This document shows positions 1 to 6,291 of a DNA stretch of 7,251 bases, piece by piece. Position numbers and translations under genes: made by a program. The first letter of the stretch is position 1, and the number at the start of each line of letters is the position of its first letter. This DNA comes from Halomonas sp. (GTDB lineage: Bacteria; Pseudomonadota; Gammaproteobacteria; Pseudomonadales; Halomonadaceae), in NCBI GenBank assembly GCA_007116835.1, contig SKHS01000145.1, positions 1-7,251 on the forward strand. Reading direction: 5' to 3'. Below the pieces are notes generated by a model. That model was not told the origin of the DNA. It did no database searches and saw nothing but the letters and a program-made list of their open reading frames with translations.

Positions 1-1221
1 ACTAAAGGCGATATTTGCACCGCCATTGATGGCGGGGCCGCTGACCTTGGCAACGTCAAAGGGGCGACCAAAGCCAGCACGGGCTGTGGTGGCTGCACCG
101 CACTGCTCAAAAGCGTGGTTGACCATGAGCTGGAAGCGCGCGGTGTGGAAGTCGATAAATCACTCTGCGAGCACTTCGCCTATACCCGCCAAGCGCTTTA
201 CGACATTGTGCGCGTTGAAGGCATCAAAACCTTCAGTGCGTTAATTAAAAAGCATGGCAACCCCGAGTCTCACTGCCTTGGCTGCGCTATTTGCAAGCCT
301 GCCGTCGCCTCTATTCTGGCGTCCTGCTTTAACGAACCAATCACCGATGCTGCTCACGTGCCGCTGCAAGATACCAATGACACCTTTATGGCTAATATGC
401 AGAAAAACGGCACCTACTCGGTGGTGCCGCGCATTGCAGGCGGCGAAATCACCCCCGATAAGTTAGTCGTGCTGGGGCAAGTGGCCCAGAAGTACCAGCT
501 TTACACCAAAGTCACCGGCGGCCAGCGCATCGATCTTTTCGGCGCACGTTTAGAAGACCTCCCCGCTATCTGGGGCGAGCTCATTGAGGCAGGATTTGAA
601 ACCGGCCACGCCTATGGCAAGTCACTGCGCACGGTGAAGTCCTGTGTTGGCAGCACGTGGTGTCGCTACGGCGTGCAGGACAGCGTGGGCATGGCGATTA
701 AACTTGAAAACCGCTACAAGGGCCTGCGCGCGCCCCACAAGATTAAGTTTGGTGTGTCAGGCTGTACCCGGGAGTGCGCCGAGGCTCAAAGCAAGGATAT
801 CGGTATTATCGCCACCGAAAACGGCTGGAATTTATACGTGTGCGGCAACGGCGGCATGCGCCCACGCCACGCTGAACTGTTCGCAACAGATCTTGATGAC
901 GAGCAGCTCTACCGCACCATTGACCGCTTCTTGATGTTTTATGTACGCACCGCCGACCGCCTACAGCGCACCTCCGTGTGGCGGGAAAATCTCGACGGTG
1001 GGCTTGAGTACCTTAAAGAGGTCATTCTGGAAGACAGCTTAGGCATTAACAGCGAGCTTGAGCGGCAAATGCAGCACGTCGTTGATAGCTACCAGTGCGA
1101 ATGGGCCAACGCCATCAGCGACCCAGAGAAACTCAAGCGCTTCCGTAGCTTCGTCAACGATGCGCGCCCCGACCCGTCCATCATTATGACCTCCGAGCGC
1201 GGTCAGCTACGTCCTGCTTAA
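1..1221 (+). CDS. nirB: NADH-dependent nitrite reductase, large subunit (C-terminal half, 5' end outside window)
   Basis: Catalytic subunit of the cytoplasmic siroheme nitrite reductase, which reduces nitrite to ammonium with NADH. The frame is open from base 1, so the N-terminal FAD/NADH half lies upstream; 406 codons are visible against about 850 for the whole protein. In visible-residue numbering, residues 1-40 end the first BFD-like [2Fe-2S] domain (TGCGGC, C29 and C32). A second BFD-like domain follows, with CLGCAIC at C92, C95 and C98. Next come the ferredoxin-like half (NGTYSVVPRIAGG) and the siroheme/4Fe-4S domain with C-x5-C (C215, C221) and C-x3-C (C255, C259). All four cluster cysteines are therefore present and the enzyme should be active. 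It ends in TAA, 43 nt before nirD, with which it forms an operon. Whether its role is assimilatory or detoxifying cannot be decided, because no nitrate reductase or transporter is visible. Confidence 0.97.
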   Translation, partial: TKGDICTAIDGGAADLGNVKGATKASTGCGGCTALLKSVVDHELEARGVEVDKSLCEHFAYTRQALYDIVRVEGIKTFSALIKKHGNPESHCLGCAICKPAVASILASCFNEPITDAAHVPLQDTNDTFMANMQKNGTYSVVPRIAGGEITPDKLVVLGQVAQKYQLYTKVTGGQRIDLFGARLEDLPAIWGELIEAGFETGHAYGKSLRTVKSCVGSTWCRYGVQDSVGMAIKLENRYKGLRAPHKIKFGVSGCTRECAEAQSKDIGIIATENGWNLYVCGNGGMRPRHAELFATDLDDEQLYRTIDRFLMFYVRTADRLQRTSVWRENLDGGLEYLKEVILEDSLGINSELERQMQHVVDSYQCEWANAISDPEKLKRFRSFVNDARPDPSIIMTSERGQLRPA

Positions 1222-1264
1222 ACACGACATAATCGCAAACTAGACAACACGAATGAGGTAACTG

Positions 1265-1654
1265 ATGACTGCGGCCGCACTCAAACACACCGTGAGCACC
1301 GACACCTGGCAACCACTGTGTACGAATGCTGACCTGGTGGCATTTTCCGGCGTCGCTGCTTGGTTGGACACCCCAGAAGGCCCTGCCCAAGTAGCCATTT
1401 TCTACTTACCGGGGCAGCGTTCCCAAGGAGAGGAGAAAGAACTCTACGCCCTCGACCACTTTGATCCGTTTTCTAACGCTAACGTCATTGCCCGCGGCAT
1501 TATCGGTGATGTAAAAGGCAGCCCGGTGGTTGCCTCACCACTCTATAAGCAGTGCTTTCGCCTTGAAGATGGCCAGTGTTTAGAGGATGAGAACGTCAAA
1601 CTACGCACCTGGAAAGTCGCGTTCAAAGGCGAAGAGGTATGGGTACAGGGATAA
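1265..1654 (+). CDS. nirD: Nitrite reductase (NADH) small subunit
   Basis: Small partner subunit of NirB in NADH-dependent nitrite reduction to ammonium, cytoplasmic. It is 129 aa, slightly longer than the usual ~110 aa. The ATG is preceded by GAGG at 1255-1258. The fold is Rieske-like, and the family signature is visible in the DPFSNANVIARGI segment (67-79) and in SPLYKQCFRL (91-100). The two cysteine/histidine pairs of a true Rieske cluster are missing: the first box reads ALDHFDP and the second SPLY. This is normal for NirD and means the protein carries no Fe-S cluster and is thought to play a structural role. It lies directly after nirB on the same strand and is surely cotranscribed. The next gene converges on it with only 23 nt between the stops, and I see no clear terminator hairpin there. 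Confidence 0.96.
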   Translation: MTAAALKHTVSTDTWQPLCTNADLVAFSGVAAWLDTPEGPAQVAIFYLPGQRSQGEEKELYALDHFDPFSNANVIARGIIGDVKGSPVVASPLYKQCFRLEDGQCLEDENVKLRTWKVAFKGEEVWVQG

Positions 1655-1677
1655 CTGACAGCGGCTTTGCGATGACG

Positions 1678-2565
1678 TCACTCCCGTCGAGGAATAGCGC
1701 TCGCATAGGTATTCAGGCTCAAGAAATGCTCATCCGCCCGCTGCAACGCATCGAGCGCCTGTGGTCGGTCATCTTCTGCTAATAAGGTGCACAGCACTTC
1801 TGAGATAGCTAACGCGGGCGTTAACGTATGGAAAAAGCTGTCGCTTTCCGTAGGGCAAAAAATGGTCTGATCTGACAGCCCGACCAAGGGCGATACTTCA
1901 CTATCGGTAATCGATAGAATCGTAAGCCCCTTGTCTTTTGCCAGCTGCGTCAGTTCCAGTGTCGCGACTGCATAGGGTTTGACAGAGACCACCAGCATGA
2001 CATCGTCGGGCATGGCGCGAATTAGTCTATCGCCGCCGGTGCCCGCCGGCCCCTCTAGATGAACCGAACGATCGCCTAACAGTGACATCACGTAGTGGAA
2101 GTGCCACGCCACGGAATGGCATGAACGCAAGCCTAGCACATACACTTTTCTCGCTGATTTCAGCGTATTAGCGATGGCTTCCAACCGTTGCAGCGAGTCC
2201 GGTTCACAGAGCTGAGAAATCTGAGCACTCAGCCCATGTAACATATGCGCGGCGATAGTGTCGTTGGCCGCGGCTGTCGCACCCTCAGTTCGCTGGCGGA
2301 CCTTAGCGGCAAAGCCATCATTACCCCGCCGTAGCGCTGCCACATAGTGCTCGCGAATATCATCGTATCCTTGCTTTCCCAGAAACTTAGCCAGCCGTGT
2401 CATGGTGGCAGGCTGCACCGCCGCATGGCGCGCCAATTCGCGCATAGAAACCAGTGCCACCTCATCTGGGTGCTCCAGCACGTAGCGAGCTGCCTGCTGG
2501 AGCTGCGGCGACATGGCATCGTACTGGGCGATAATCTGTTCCCTTAAAGGGTCGCGCTGCGGCAT
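1678..2565 (-). CDS. MurR/RpiR-family transcriptional regulator (HTH + SIS domain)
   Basis: DNA-binding regulator, 295 aa, the normal length for the family. The N-terminal RpiR-type helix-turn-helix covers about residues 10-80, with the recognition region near VSMRELARHAAVQPATMTRL (39-58). A SIS ligand-binding domain covers about 128-265, starting at KVYVLGLRSCHSVAWHF. The loop that binds phosphosugar in classical SIS domains (VSxSGxT) reads VSVKPYAVATLE (193-204) here, so the effector is perhaps not a sugar phosphate; this is an inference. The start is set by AAGAGG (complement of 2574-2579), 8 nt before the ATG. It is divergent from an aminotransferase/CMD-like operon across 189 bp, the classic layout for a local regulator, so it most likely controls that operon and itself. 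The effector may be the amine or amino-acid substrate. The family is certain; the target is inferred. Confidence 0.92.
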   Translation of the reverse strand: MPQRDPLREQIIAQYDAMSPQLQQAARYVLEHPDEVALVSMRELARHAAVQPATMTRLAKFLGKQGYDDIREHYVAALRRGNDGFAAKVRQRTEGATAAANDTIAAHMLHGLSAQISQLCEPDSLQRLEAIANTLKSARKVYVLGLRSCHSVAWHFHYVMSLLGDRSVHLEGPAGTGGDRLIRAMPDDVMLVVSVKPYAVATLELTQLAKDKGLTILSITDSEVSPLVGLSDQTIFCPTESDSFFHTLTPALAISEVLCTLLAEDDRPQALDALQRADEHFLSLNTYASAIPRRE

Positions 2566-2632
2566 GGGTATTGCCTCTTATACGGGCTTATTAAAACAGC
2601 CGCCGATTTAAACGTTCCTGTCTTAAAAAAAC

Positions 2633-2677
2633 AATGATCTACATGTTTTATAAAAAACAAAAATGATTCACTTGTTG
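2633..2677. repeat. Imperfect 16-bp direct repeat, candidate regulator sites
   Basis: AATGATCTACATGTTT (2633-2648) and AATGATTCACTTGTTG (2662-2677) agree at 12 of 16 positions and start 29 bp apart, close to three helical turns. They lie in the divergent gap beside a SIS-domain regulator gene, so they may be its binding sites. The AT-rich background makes chance similarity possible. Confidence 0.35.
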
Positions 2678-2680
2678 CAA

Positions 2681-2694
2681 ACCTTGACCAAGTT
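2681..2694. promoter_or_regulatory. Inverted repeat overlapping a possible -35 box, candidate operator
   Basis: ACCTTG-AC-CAAGTT has two 6-bp half-sites matching at 5 of 6 positions around a 2-bp centre. It contains TTGACC, a plausible -35 hexamer for the aminotransferase operon. Binding here would block that promoter. This is a sequence-based suggestion only. Confidence 0.3.
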
Positions 2695-2754
2695 GTGCCA
2701 ATCTTCTCCTTATGGCGTGCTCACATCGCTTAGTGACCATAAGGAACCGTCTCC

Positions 2755-4080
2755 ATGACTCGTATTCTTCATCGCAGTATCGGCCCAACCCTCCCTCATG
2801 CCGCGTCGGCGCAAGGCGTCTACATTACAGACACCTCTGGGCGCCGATACCTAGATGCCTCAGGAGGCGCTGCGGTCACCAGTGTGGGACACGCCCATCC
2901 AGAAGTACTGGCGGCGATGCGCGCTCAAATTGATAACCTTTGCTACGCACACACCTCGTTTTTCACCACCGACGCTGCCGAGGCACTGGCCGAGAAGCTC
3001 GTCAATTTGGCACCTGAAGGGTTGAATTACGTCTACCTTGTGTCAGGTGGATCAGAGGCCGTTGAAGCGGCGCTGAAGATGGCACGGCAGTACTTCGTGG
3101 AAATTGGCGCCCCCCAGCGTAGACACATCATTGCCAGGCGTCAGAGTTACCACGGCAACACAATTGGTGCGTTGGCAACCGGTGGCAATGCGATGCGGCG
3201 TAAGCAGTTTCAGCCCATTCTGCCAGAAACTCATCATGTCTCCCCCTGCTATGCCTATCGCGAGAAAGGCGCCGATGAGTCGCCTGAGGCTTACGCTATT
3301 CGTCTGGCAGACGAGCTCGAAGCCAAAATTCTGGAACTCGGCCCTGAAGAAGTCATGGCGTTTGTTGCCGAACCCGTCGTAGGTGCCACCCTCGGCGCTG
3401 TCGCCTCTGTCGCGGATTACTTTAAACGTGTGCGTGCGATTTGCGACAAATATGGCGTACTACTGATCCTCGACGAAGTGATGTGCGGCATGGGGCGCAC
3501 CGGCACGGTCTTCGCCTGCGAGCAAGACGACGTCATACCGGATATCGTCACAATAGCCAAAGGCTTGGGCGGGGGTTATCAGCCGATCGGCGCGGTGATG
3601 CTGTCCGGCAAAATTTACGACAGCTTCGCCAACGGTTCTGGCCTGTTCCAGCACGGGCATACTTACATCGGCCACCCTGTTGCCGCGGCAACTGCTAACA
3701 AAGTGGTTGAAATCATTGCGCGCCCCGAGACACTTGCCAATGTAAACGCCATGGGCGCGAGATTACAAAACGGTTTGGAAGCCGCTCTCGGTGCATCCCC
3801 TTATGTTGGCGATATCCGGGGAAGAGGGCTGTTTCGCGGCATCGAGCTGGTGGCGGACCGGGACACGAAAGCGCCTTTTGATCCGAGCCGAAAAATTCAC
3901 GCCAAAATTAAGCGTCACGCCATGGCTCGTGGGCTAATCAGCTATCCCATGGGCGGCACGATTGATGGTATTCACGGTGATCATATCCTGCTGGCACCGC
4001 CCTATATTATTGAAGCCGATGATGTCGACCTAATCATTGAGCGCATTGCCGACGCCATCAACGCCGCCATCGCCGAGTGA
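2755..4080 (+). CDS. Class III PLP-dependent aminotransferase (aspartate aminotransferase family)
   Basis: Fold-type I PLP enzyme of the class III (omega-amino) group, 441 aa, the full usual length. Such enzymes move an amino group, often a terminal one or that of an amine, to pyruvate or 2-oxoglutarate in the cytoplasm. Visible residues are the phosphate-binding SGGSE (97-101), the ring-stacking aromatic in SYHG (Y132), EP (206-207), the cofactor-nitrogen aspartate in LILDEV (D240), the Schiff-base lysine in TIAKGLGGG (K269), and GHTYIGHP (301-308, T303 to the PLP phosphate). The C-terminal GDHILLAPPYII segment is typical of the family. The ATG is preceded by AAGGAA at 8 nt. It is the first gene of an operon with a CMD-like protein and is divergent from an RpiR-type regulator. 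The substrate cannot be read from the sequence. I see nothing specific to 4-aminobutyrate, ornithine or diaminobutyrate enzymes, so I give no symbol. Confidence 0.94.
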   Translation: MTRILHRSIGPTLPHAASAQGVYITDTSGRRYLDASGGAAVTSVGHAHPEVLAAMRAQIDNLCYAHTSFFTTDAAEALAEKLVNLAPEGLNYVYLVSGGSEAVEAALKMARQYFVEIGAPQRRHIIARRQSYHGNTIGALATGGNAMRRKQFQPILPETHHVSPCYAYREKGADESPEAYAIRLADELEAKILELGPEEVMAFVAEPVVGATLGAVASVADYFKRVRAICDKYGVLLILDEVMCGMGRTGTVFACEQDDVIPDIVTIAKGLGGGYQPIGAVMLSGKIYDSFANGSGLFQHGHTYIGHPVAAATANKVVEIIARPETLANVNAMGARLQNGLEAALGASPYVGDIRGRGLFRGIELVADRDTKAPFDPSRKIHAKIKRHAMARGLISYPMGGTIDGIHGDHILLAPPYIIEADDVDLIIERIADAINAAIAE

Positions 4081-4112
4081 TGTCACGCACCCTATCTGAA
4101 TGGAGCTCACCC

Positions 4113-4670
4113 ATGACGCCCTCTTCTCCCTGCCCGCCTATTGCTGATGCCGATTGGCCAAACGAGATCGCAGAATTACGCGAAGACTTTGCCGGTGCGC
4201 TCAATGTCTATCGCACCATGGCTCATCACCCGGATTTACTCAACGCCTGGGCACCTTTGCGCCAGCATGTTGTTAAGGAAAATGCCTTAGGGCCAGAATT
4301 AACCGAGGTGGTGATTCTACGCGCGGGCTTGCGTATGGGGTCACGCTACGAATGGGCTCATCACGTTAGTCGGGCGCTCGCTCTCGGGTTCTCCACGACT
4401 CGAATCGACGCCATTCGAACTCGCCCCGAAGGCGTTGATGGTCTTATCGTCGACGCGGTGGATGCATTGTTTGACCAGCGAATGCTGTCCAACGAGCAAG
4501 AAGCAGAGTTAGCAGATGCTATCGGACGCAAGGCCGTTATCGACCTCATTGCTATGGTGGGGTTTTATTCGGTGTTGGGCTATCTGCTCAAGACTTACGA
4601 CACACCGCTCGACGACAACATTCAAAAAGAAGCGCAAAAAATGCCAACGCTATTTTCGCTTACCACGTAG
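4113..4670 (+). CDS. Carboxymuconolactone decarboxylase-like (AhpD-fold) protein
   Basis: An all-helical protein of the CMD/AhpD superfamily, 185 aa from the preferred start. The core signature is LTEVVILRAGLRMGSRYEWAHH: residues 64-85 of this form, with the YEW-x-HH pattern common in non-peroxidase members. The AhpD CxxC pair is absent. The only cysteine is in the N-terminal SPCPP segment, so alkyl-hydroperoxide or disulfide chemistry is excluded, and the reaction is unknown. I chose ATG 4113 because GGAG (4102-4105) sits 7 nt upstream. The frame is also open from GTG 4077 and ATG 4080, which overlap the aminotransferase stop and would add 12 or 11 residues; they lack a good ribosome binding site. 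It is the second gene of the aminotransferase operon and may act on its carbonyl product; this is an inference. Confidence 0.85.
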   Translation: MTPSSPCPPIADADWPNEIAELREDFAGALNVYRTMAHHPDLLNAWAPLRQHVVKENALGPELTEVVILRAGLRMGSRYEWAHHVSRALALGFSTTRIDAIRTRPEGVDGLIVDAVDALFDQRMLSNEQEAELADAIGRKAVIDLIAMVGFYSVLGYLLKTYDTPLDDNIQKEAQKMPTLFSLTT

Positions 4671-4731
4671 ATACTCCTGCCCCTGGTGCAGGTTTCCACA
4701 TAGCCAACCTACTCCGGGGCAAGCTGTTAAT

Positions 4732-4762
4732 AACATCGCCGCCTACATCAGGCGGCGATGTT
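4732..4762 (+). terminator. Perfect 12-bp hairpin after the aminotransferase operon
   Basis: AACATCGCCGCC (4732-4743) pairs without mismatch with GGCGGCGATGTT (4751-4762) around a 7-nt loop, 61 nt after the CMD-like stop. The following TTCACTTTAA is only a weak U-tract, so it is a probable but not ideal intrinsic terminator, or an mRNA 3'-end stabiliser. Confidence 0.65.
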
Positions 4763-4778
4763 CACTTTAAACAAATCA

Positions 4779-4809
4779 CTGACATTGTGACCACGGATGT
4801 TGCTATCCT
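4779..4809 (+). promoter_or_regulatory. Candidate extended -10 promoter of the CDF-like gene
   Basis: TGCTATCCT at 4801-4809 fits an extended -10 (TGn before TATCCT). CTGACA (4779-4784) could be the -35, though the 19-bp spacing is longer than optimal. The start site would fall near 4816, inside the CTAGCC/GGCTAG dyad. The upstream hairpin shows that this gene needs its own promoter, which supports the call. Confidence 0.4.
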
Positions 4810-4811
4810 TG

Positions 4812-4827
4812 CTAGCCTTTTGGCTAG
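4812..4827. promoter_or_regulatory. Dyad CTAGCC-TTTT-GGCTAG before the CDF-like gene
   Basis: A perfect 6-bp inverted repeat with a TTTT centre lies 8 nt before the GGAG ribosome binding site (4836-4839). It overlaps the predicted transcription start, so it could be an operator or, if fully transcribed, a small leader hairpin. No regulator gene is adjacent. Confidence 0.3.
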
Positions 4828-4848
4828 GTAATCTCGGAGCAACCGTTC

Positions 4849-5742
4849 GTGAAAACAGAATCCAGCACCTTAGCATTTTCCGCCTTCATGGCACTGCTGA
4901 TTGGCTGTGCAGGAATCACGGCAACGTTGGCGTCTAACTCCCAGGCTATTTTGCTGGATGGGTTATTTAACCTTATCTACTTTAGCGTTGCGCTGGTTAC
5001 CATTAAGGTCAGCAAGTTAGCCAGCCGACCCGATAGCGCCTCTTACCCGTTTGGCTACAGCTATTTCGAGTCGTTGGTTAACCTATGCAAAGGCTTGTTA
5101 ATATTAGGCGTTTCCATCTTTGCGCTGGTAGATGCCGTGGCTGCGTTACTGACCGGAGGGCGGGAGATCTCAGCGGGACTTGCTGTTATCTATGCGCTGT
5201 TTGCCACCGCCGCCTGCTCGCTCACTGCTTGGATGATGCACCGCAGTCAGCGCCATGTAAGTAGCCCGCTGGTGGCTGCTGACAAGCTTAACTGGCTGGT
5301 GAACAGCATTATCTCGGCTGCCGTGTTAGCGGCGTTCTGCTTGGTGATGCTGTTTGAGCGCTTAGACTGGCGGGGAATCGTGCCTTATGTCGACTCCGTA
5401 CTGGTGATGGCCGTTGTGTTGCTATGTCTTGGCGTACCGGTACGCATGGCTTCTCAAGCCCTGCGTGAGCTGCTGAATAAAACACCGGACGAAGCAATCG
5501 CCGAGCCAGTGCGTCAAGCGGTTGCTCGCGGTCTTGCGGATATCGACACTCAGGAAGTGCGGGTGCGTATGGTACGCCCTGGTCGCCTGCTATACATCAT
5601 CGTCCATGTGGTGCTACCCAAAGCATTTCATGACGCTACGCTGGCCCATCAAGACACACTACGCCAGCAAATTGATGAGGAAGTACGCCGCGTGTACTCG
5701 CCTGTTGTTTGCGATGTGGTCTTCACCGAAGATAATCGCTGA
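4849..5742 (+). CDS. Cation diffusion facilitator (CDF)-family transporter, atypical metal site
   Basis: Inner-membrane protein, 297 aa, of the CDF fold. Six hydrophobic segments lie at about 9-29, 33-53, 77-100, 108-130, 148-169 and 180-200, followed by a cytoplasmic dimerisation domain (about 212-297). Family features are SNSQAILLDG entering TM2, then YPFGYSYFESLVNL before TM3. Typical CDF exporters exchange Zn, Fe or Mn for protons through D-x3-D in TM2 and H/D-x3-D in TM5. Here the TM2 pair reads D37/N41. The TM5 segment DKLNWLVNSIIS has N148 and N152 at the likely matching places, so the classical site is degraded and the substrate is uncertain. The start is GTG with GGAG 9 nt upstream; the next Met (residue 14) would cut into TM1. 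It stands alone, flanked by hairpins, and converges on the rid operon. Confidence 0.85.
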   Translation: MKTESSTLAFSAFMALLIGCAGITATLASNSQAILLDGLFNLIYFSVALVTIKVSKLASRPDSASYPFGYSYFESLVNLCKGLLILGVSIFALVDAVAALLTGGREISAGLAVIYALFATAACSLTAWMMHRSQRHVSSPLVAADKLNWLVNSIISAAVLAAFCLVMLFERLDWRGIVPYVDSVLVMAVVLLCLGVPVRMASQALRELLNKTPDEAIAEPVRQAVARGLADIDTQEVRVRMVRPGRLLYIIVHVVLPKAFHDATLAHQDTLRQQIDEEVRRVYSPVVCDVVFTEDNR

Positions 5743-5798
5743 GCAGCGCCTTCCTGCGGGCAGCTAGTAAAGAAGCACACTTAATCGCACGCCAATAA

Positions 5799-5861
5799 AA
5801 GCGGCCCGTGGGCCTAATGCCAGTCAGTTAAGGCTGACTGGCATCACCCCGCGGGACGCTT
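5799..5861. terminator. Two-stage bidirectional terminator hairpin
   Basis: The inner stem is 11 perfect pairs (5817-5827 with 5834-5844) with the 6-nt loop TTAAGG. The outer stem pairs 5799-5812 with 5848-5861: 12 Watson-Crick pairs, one G-U and one G/A mismatch. Internal loops are CCTA and CAC. The element sits between convergent genes. Read on the - strand it ends in CGCTTTTATT, a good U-tract for stopping the rid operon; on the + strand the tail is weaker. GGCC-CGTG-GGCC (5803-5814) could form as a competing small hairpin. Confidence 0.75.
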
Positions 5862-5889
5862 CGAATAACGCTTGTGTCTATGGTAACTA

Positions 5890-6270
5890 TTAAACCGCTG
5901 AGACAGCAGCATAGGCCACCATCTCGACCAACATCTCTTCTCGCGCAAAACCAGACACAATAATAGCGGCCCGATTGGGGTAAGGCGCGGTGACATAGTC
6001 CGCATATACGCGATTAACGGTGGCCAGATCTTCCCGCTGCGTTACGTAGATCAGCACCTGTGTCAGTTGCTGCATGCTTGCACCGGCGCTTTCCAGCGTA
6101 TGTTGCAGGTTATCCAGCGTCTGGCGCGTTTGTGCTTCGATACCGCCTTCTACCACAACCCCATCGGCACCAATGGGAATTTGCGCGGTGAATAAAATGC
6201 CATTGCCAACCACCGCCCACTCAAGTGGAGCTTTGGCCGCGTAGAGATCGGTTTTTACCGGTTGAATCAT
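5890..6270 (-). CDS. Rid-family (YjgF/YER057c/UK114) protein
   Basis: Small cytoplasmic trimeric protein, 126 aa, the standard length. RidA members hydrolyse reactive enamine/imine intermediates released by PLP enzymes; other subgroups are less well defined. The visible signature is YPNRAAIIV with R100, matching the catalytic arginine of RidA, followed by LVEMVAYAA with the conserved acid E116. At the N-terminus the usual SGQ reads TAQ (28-30), and the tyrosine region reads APLEWAV. This points to a Rid subgroup other than classical RidA, so I assign no symbol and leave imine deaminase activity possible but unproven. The ATG has GAGAG 7 nt upstream. It is the last gene of a - strand operon, 21 nt after the DUF3726-like gene, and is followed by a strong terminator hairpin. 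Confidence 0.9.
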   Translation of the reverse strand: MIQPVKTDLYAAKAPLEWAVVGNGILFTAQIPIGADGVVVEGGIEAQTRQTLDNLQHTLESAGASMQQLTQVLIYVTQREDLATVNRVYADYVTAPYPNRAAIIVSGFAREEMLVEMVAYAAVSAV

Positions 6271-6291
6271 GACAATACTCTCATTGATCTA

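Larger units (their letters stand above)
2566..2754. promoter_or_regulatory. Divergent intergenic control region with candidate operators
   Basis: This AT-rich 189-bp gap must hold the promoters of both the RpiR-type regulator and the aminotransferase operon. The seen elements are an imperfect direct repeat (2633-2648 and 2662-2677), a 10-bp palindrome TTTTATAAAA (2646-2655), and an inverted repeat ACCTTG-AC-CAAGTT (2681-2694) that contains TTGACC. TTGACC (2684-2689) could be a -35 box for the + strand operon, but only a weak -10 (CCTTAT, 2708-2713) follows at 18 bp, so the promoter call is tentative. The aminotransferase ribosome binding site is AAGGAA (2741-2746). Confidence 0.5.

Noticed and set aside
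644..934. Open + strand frame of 96 codons inside nirB
   Set aside because: It is an out-of-frame shadow of the well-conserved siroheme domain and has no recognisable protein features.
1265..1654. Loss of Rieske ligands in NirD as a sign of inactivation
   Set aside because: This is the normal state of NirD proteins, so it is not a defect or a novelty.
2681..2702. Possible sigma-54 promoter (TTGGCAC followed by TTGG) on the - strand
   Set aside because: The spacing between the GG and the required GC element is wrong and no GC is present at the expected place.
4077..4112. GTG 4077 as the start of the CMD-like gene
   Set aside because: There is no good ribosome binding site before it, the added residues look non-conserved, and ATG 4113 has GGAG at ideal spacing.
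4678..4721. TGCCCC / GGGGCA inverted repeat after the CMD-like gene
   Set aside because: The stem is only 6 bp with a 32-nt loop, which is easily due to chance.
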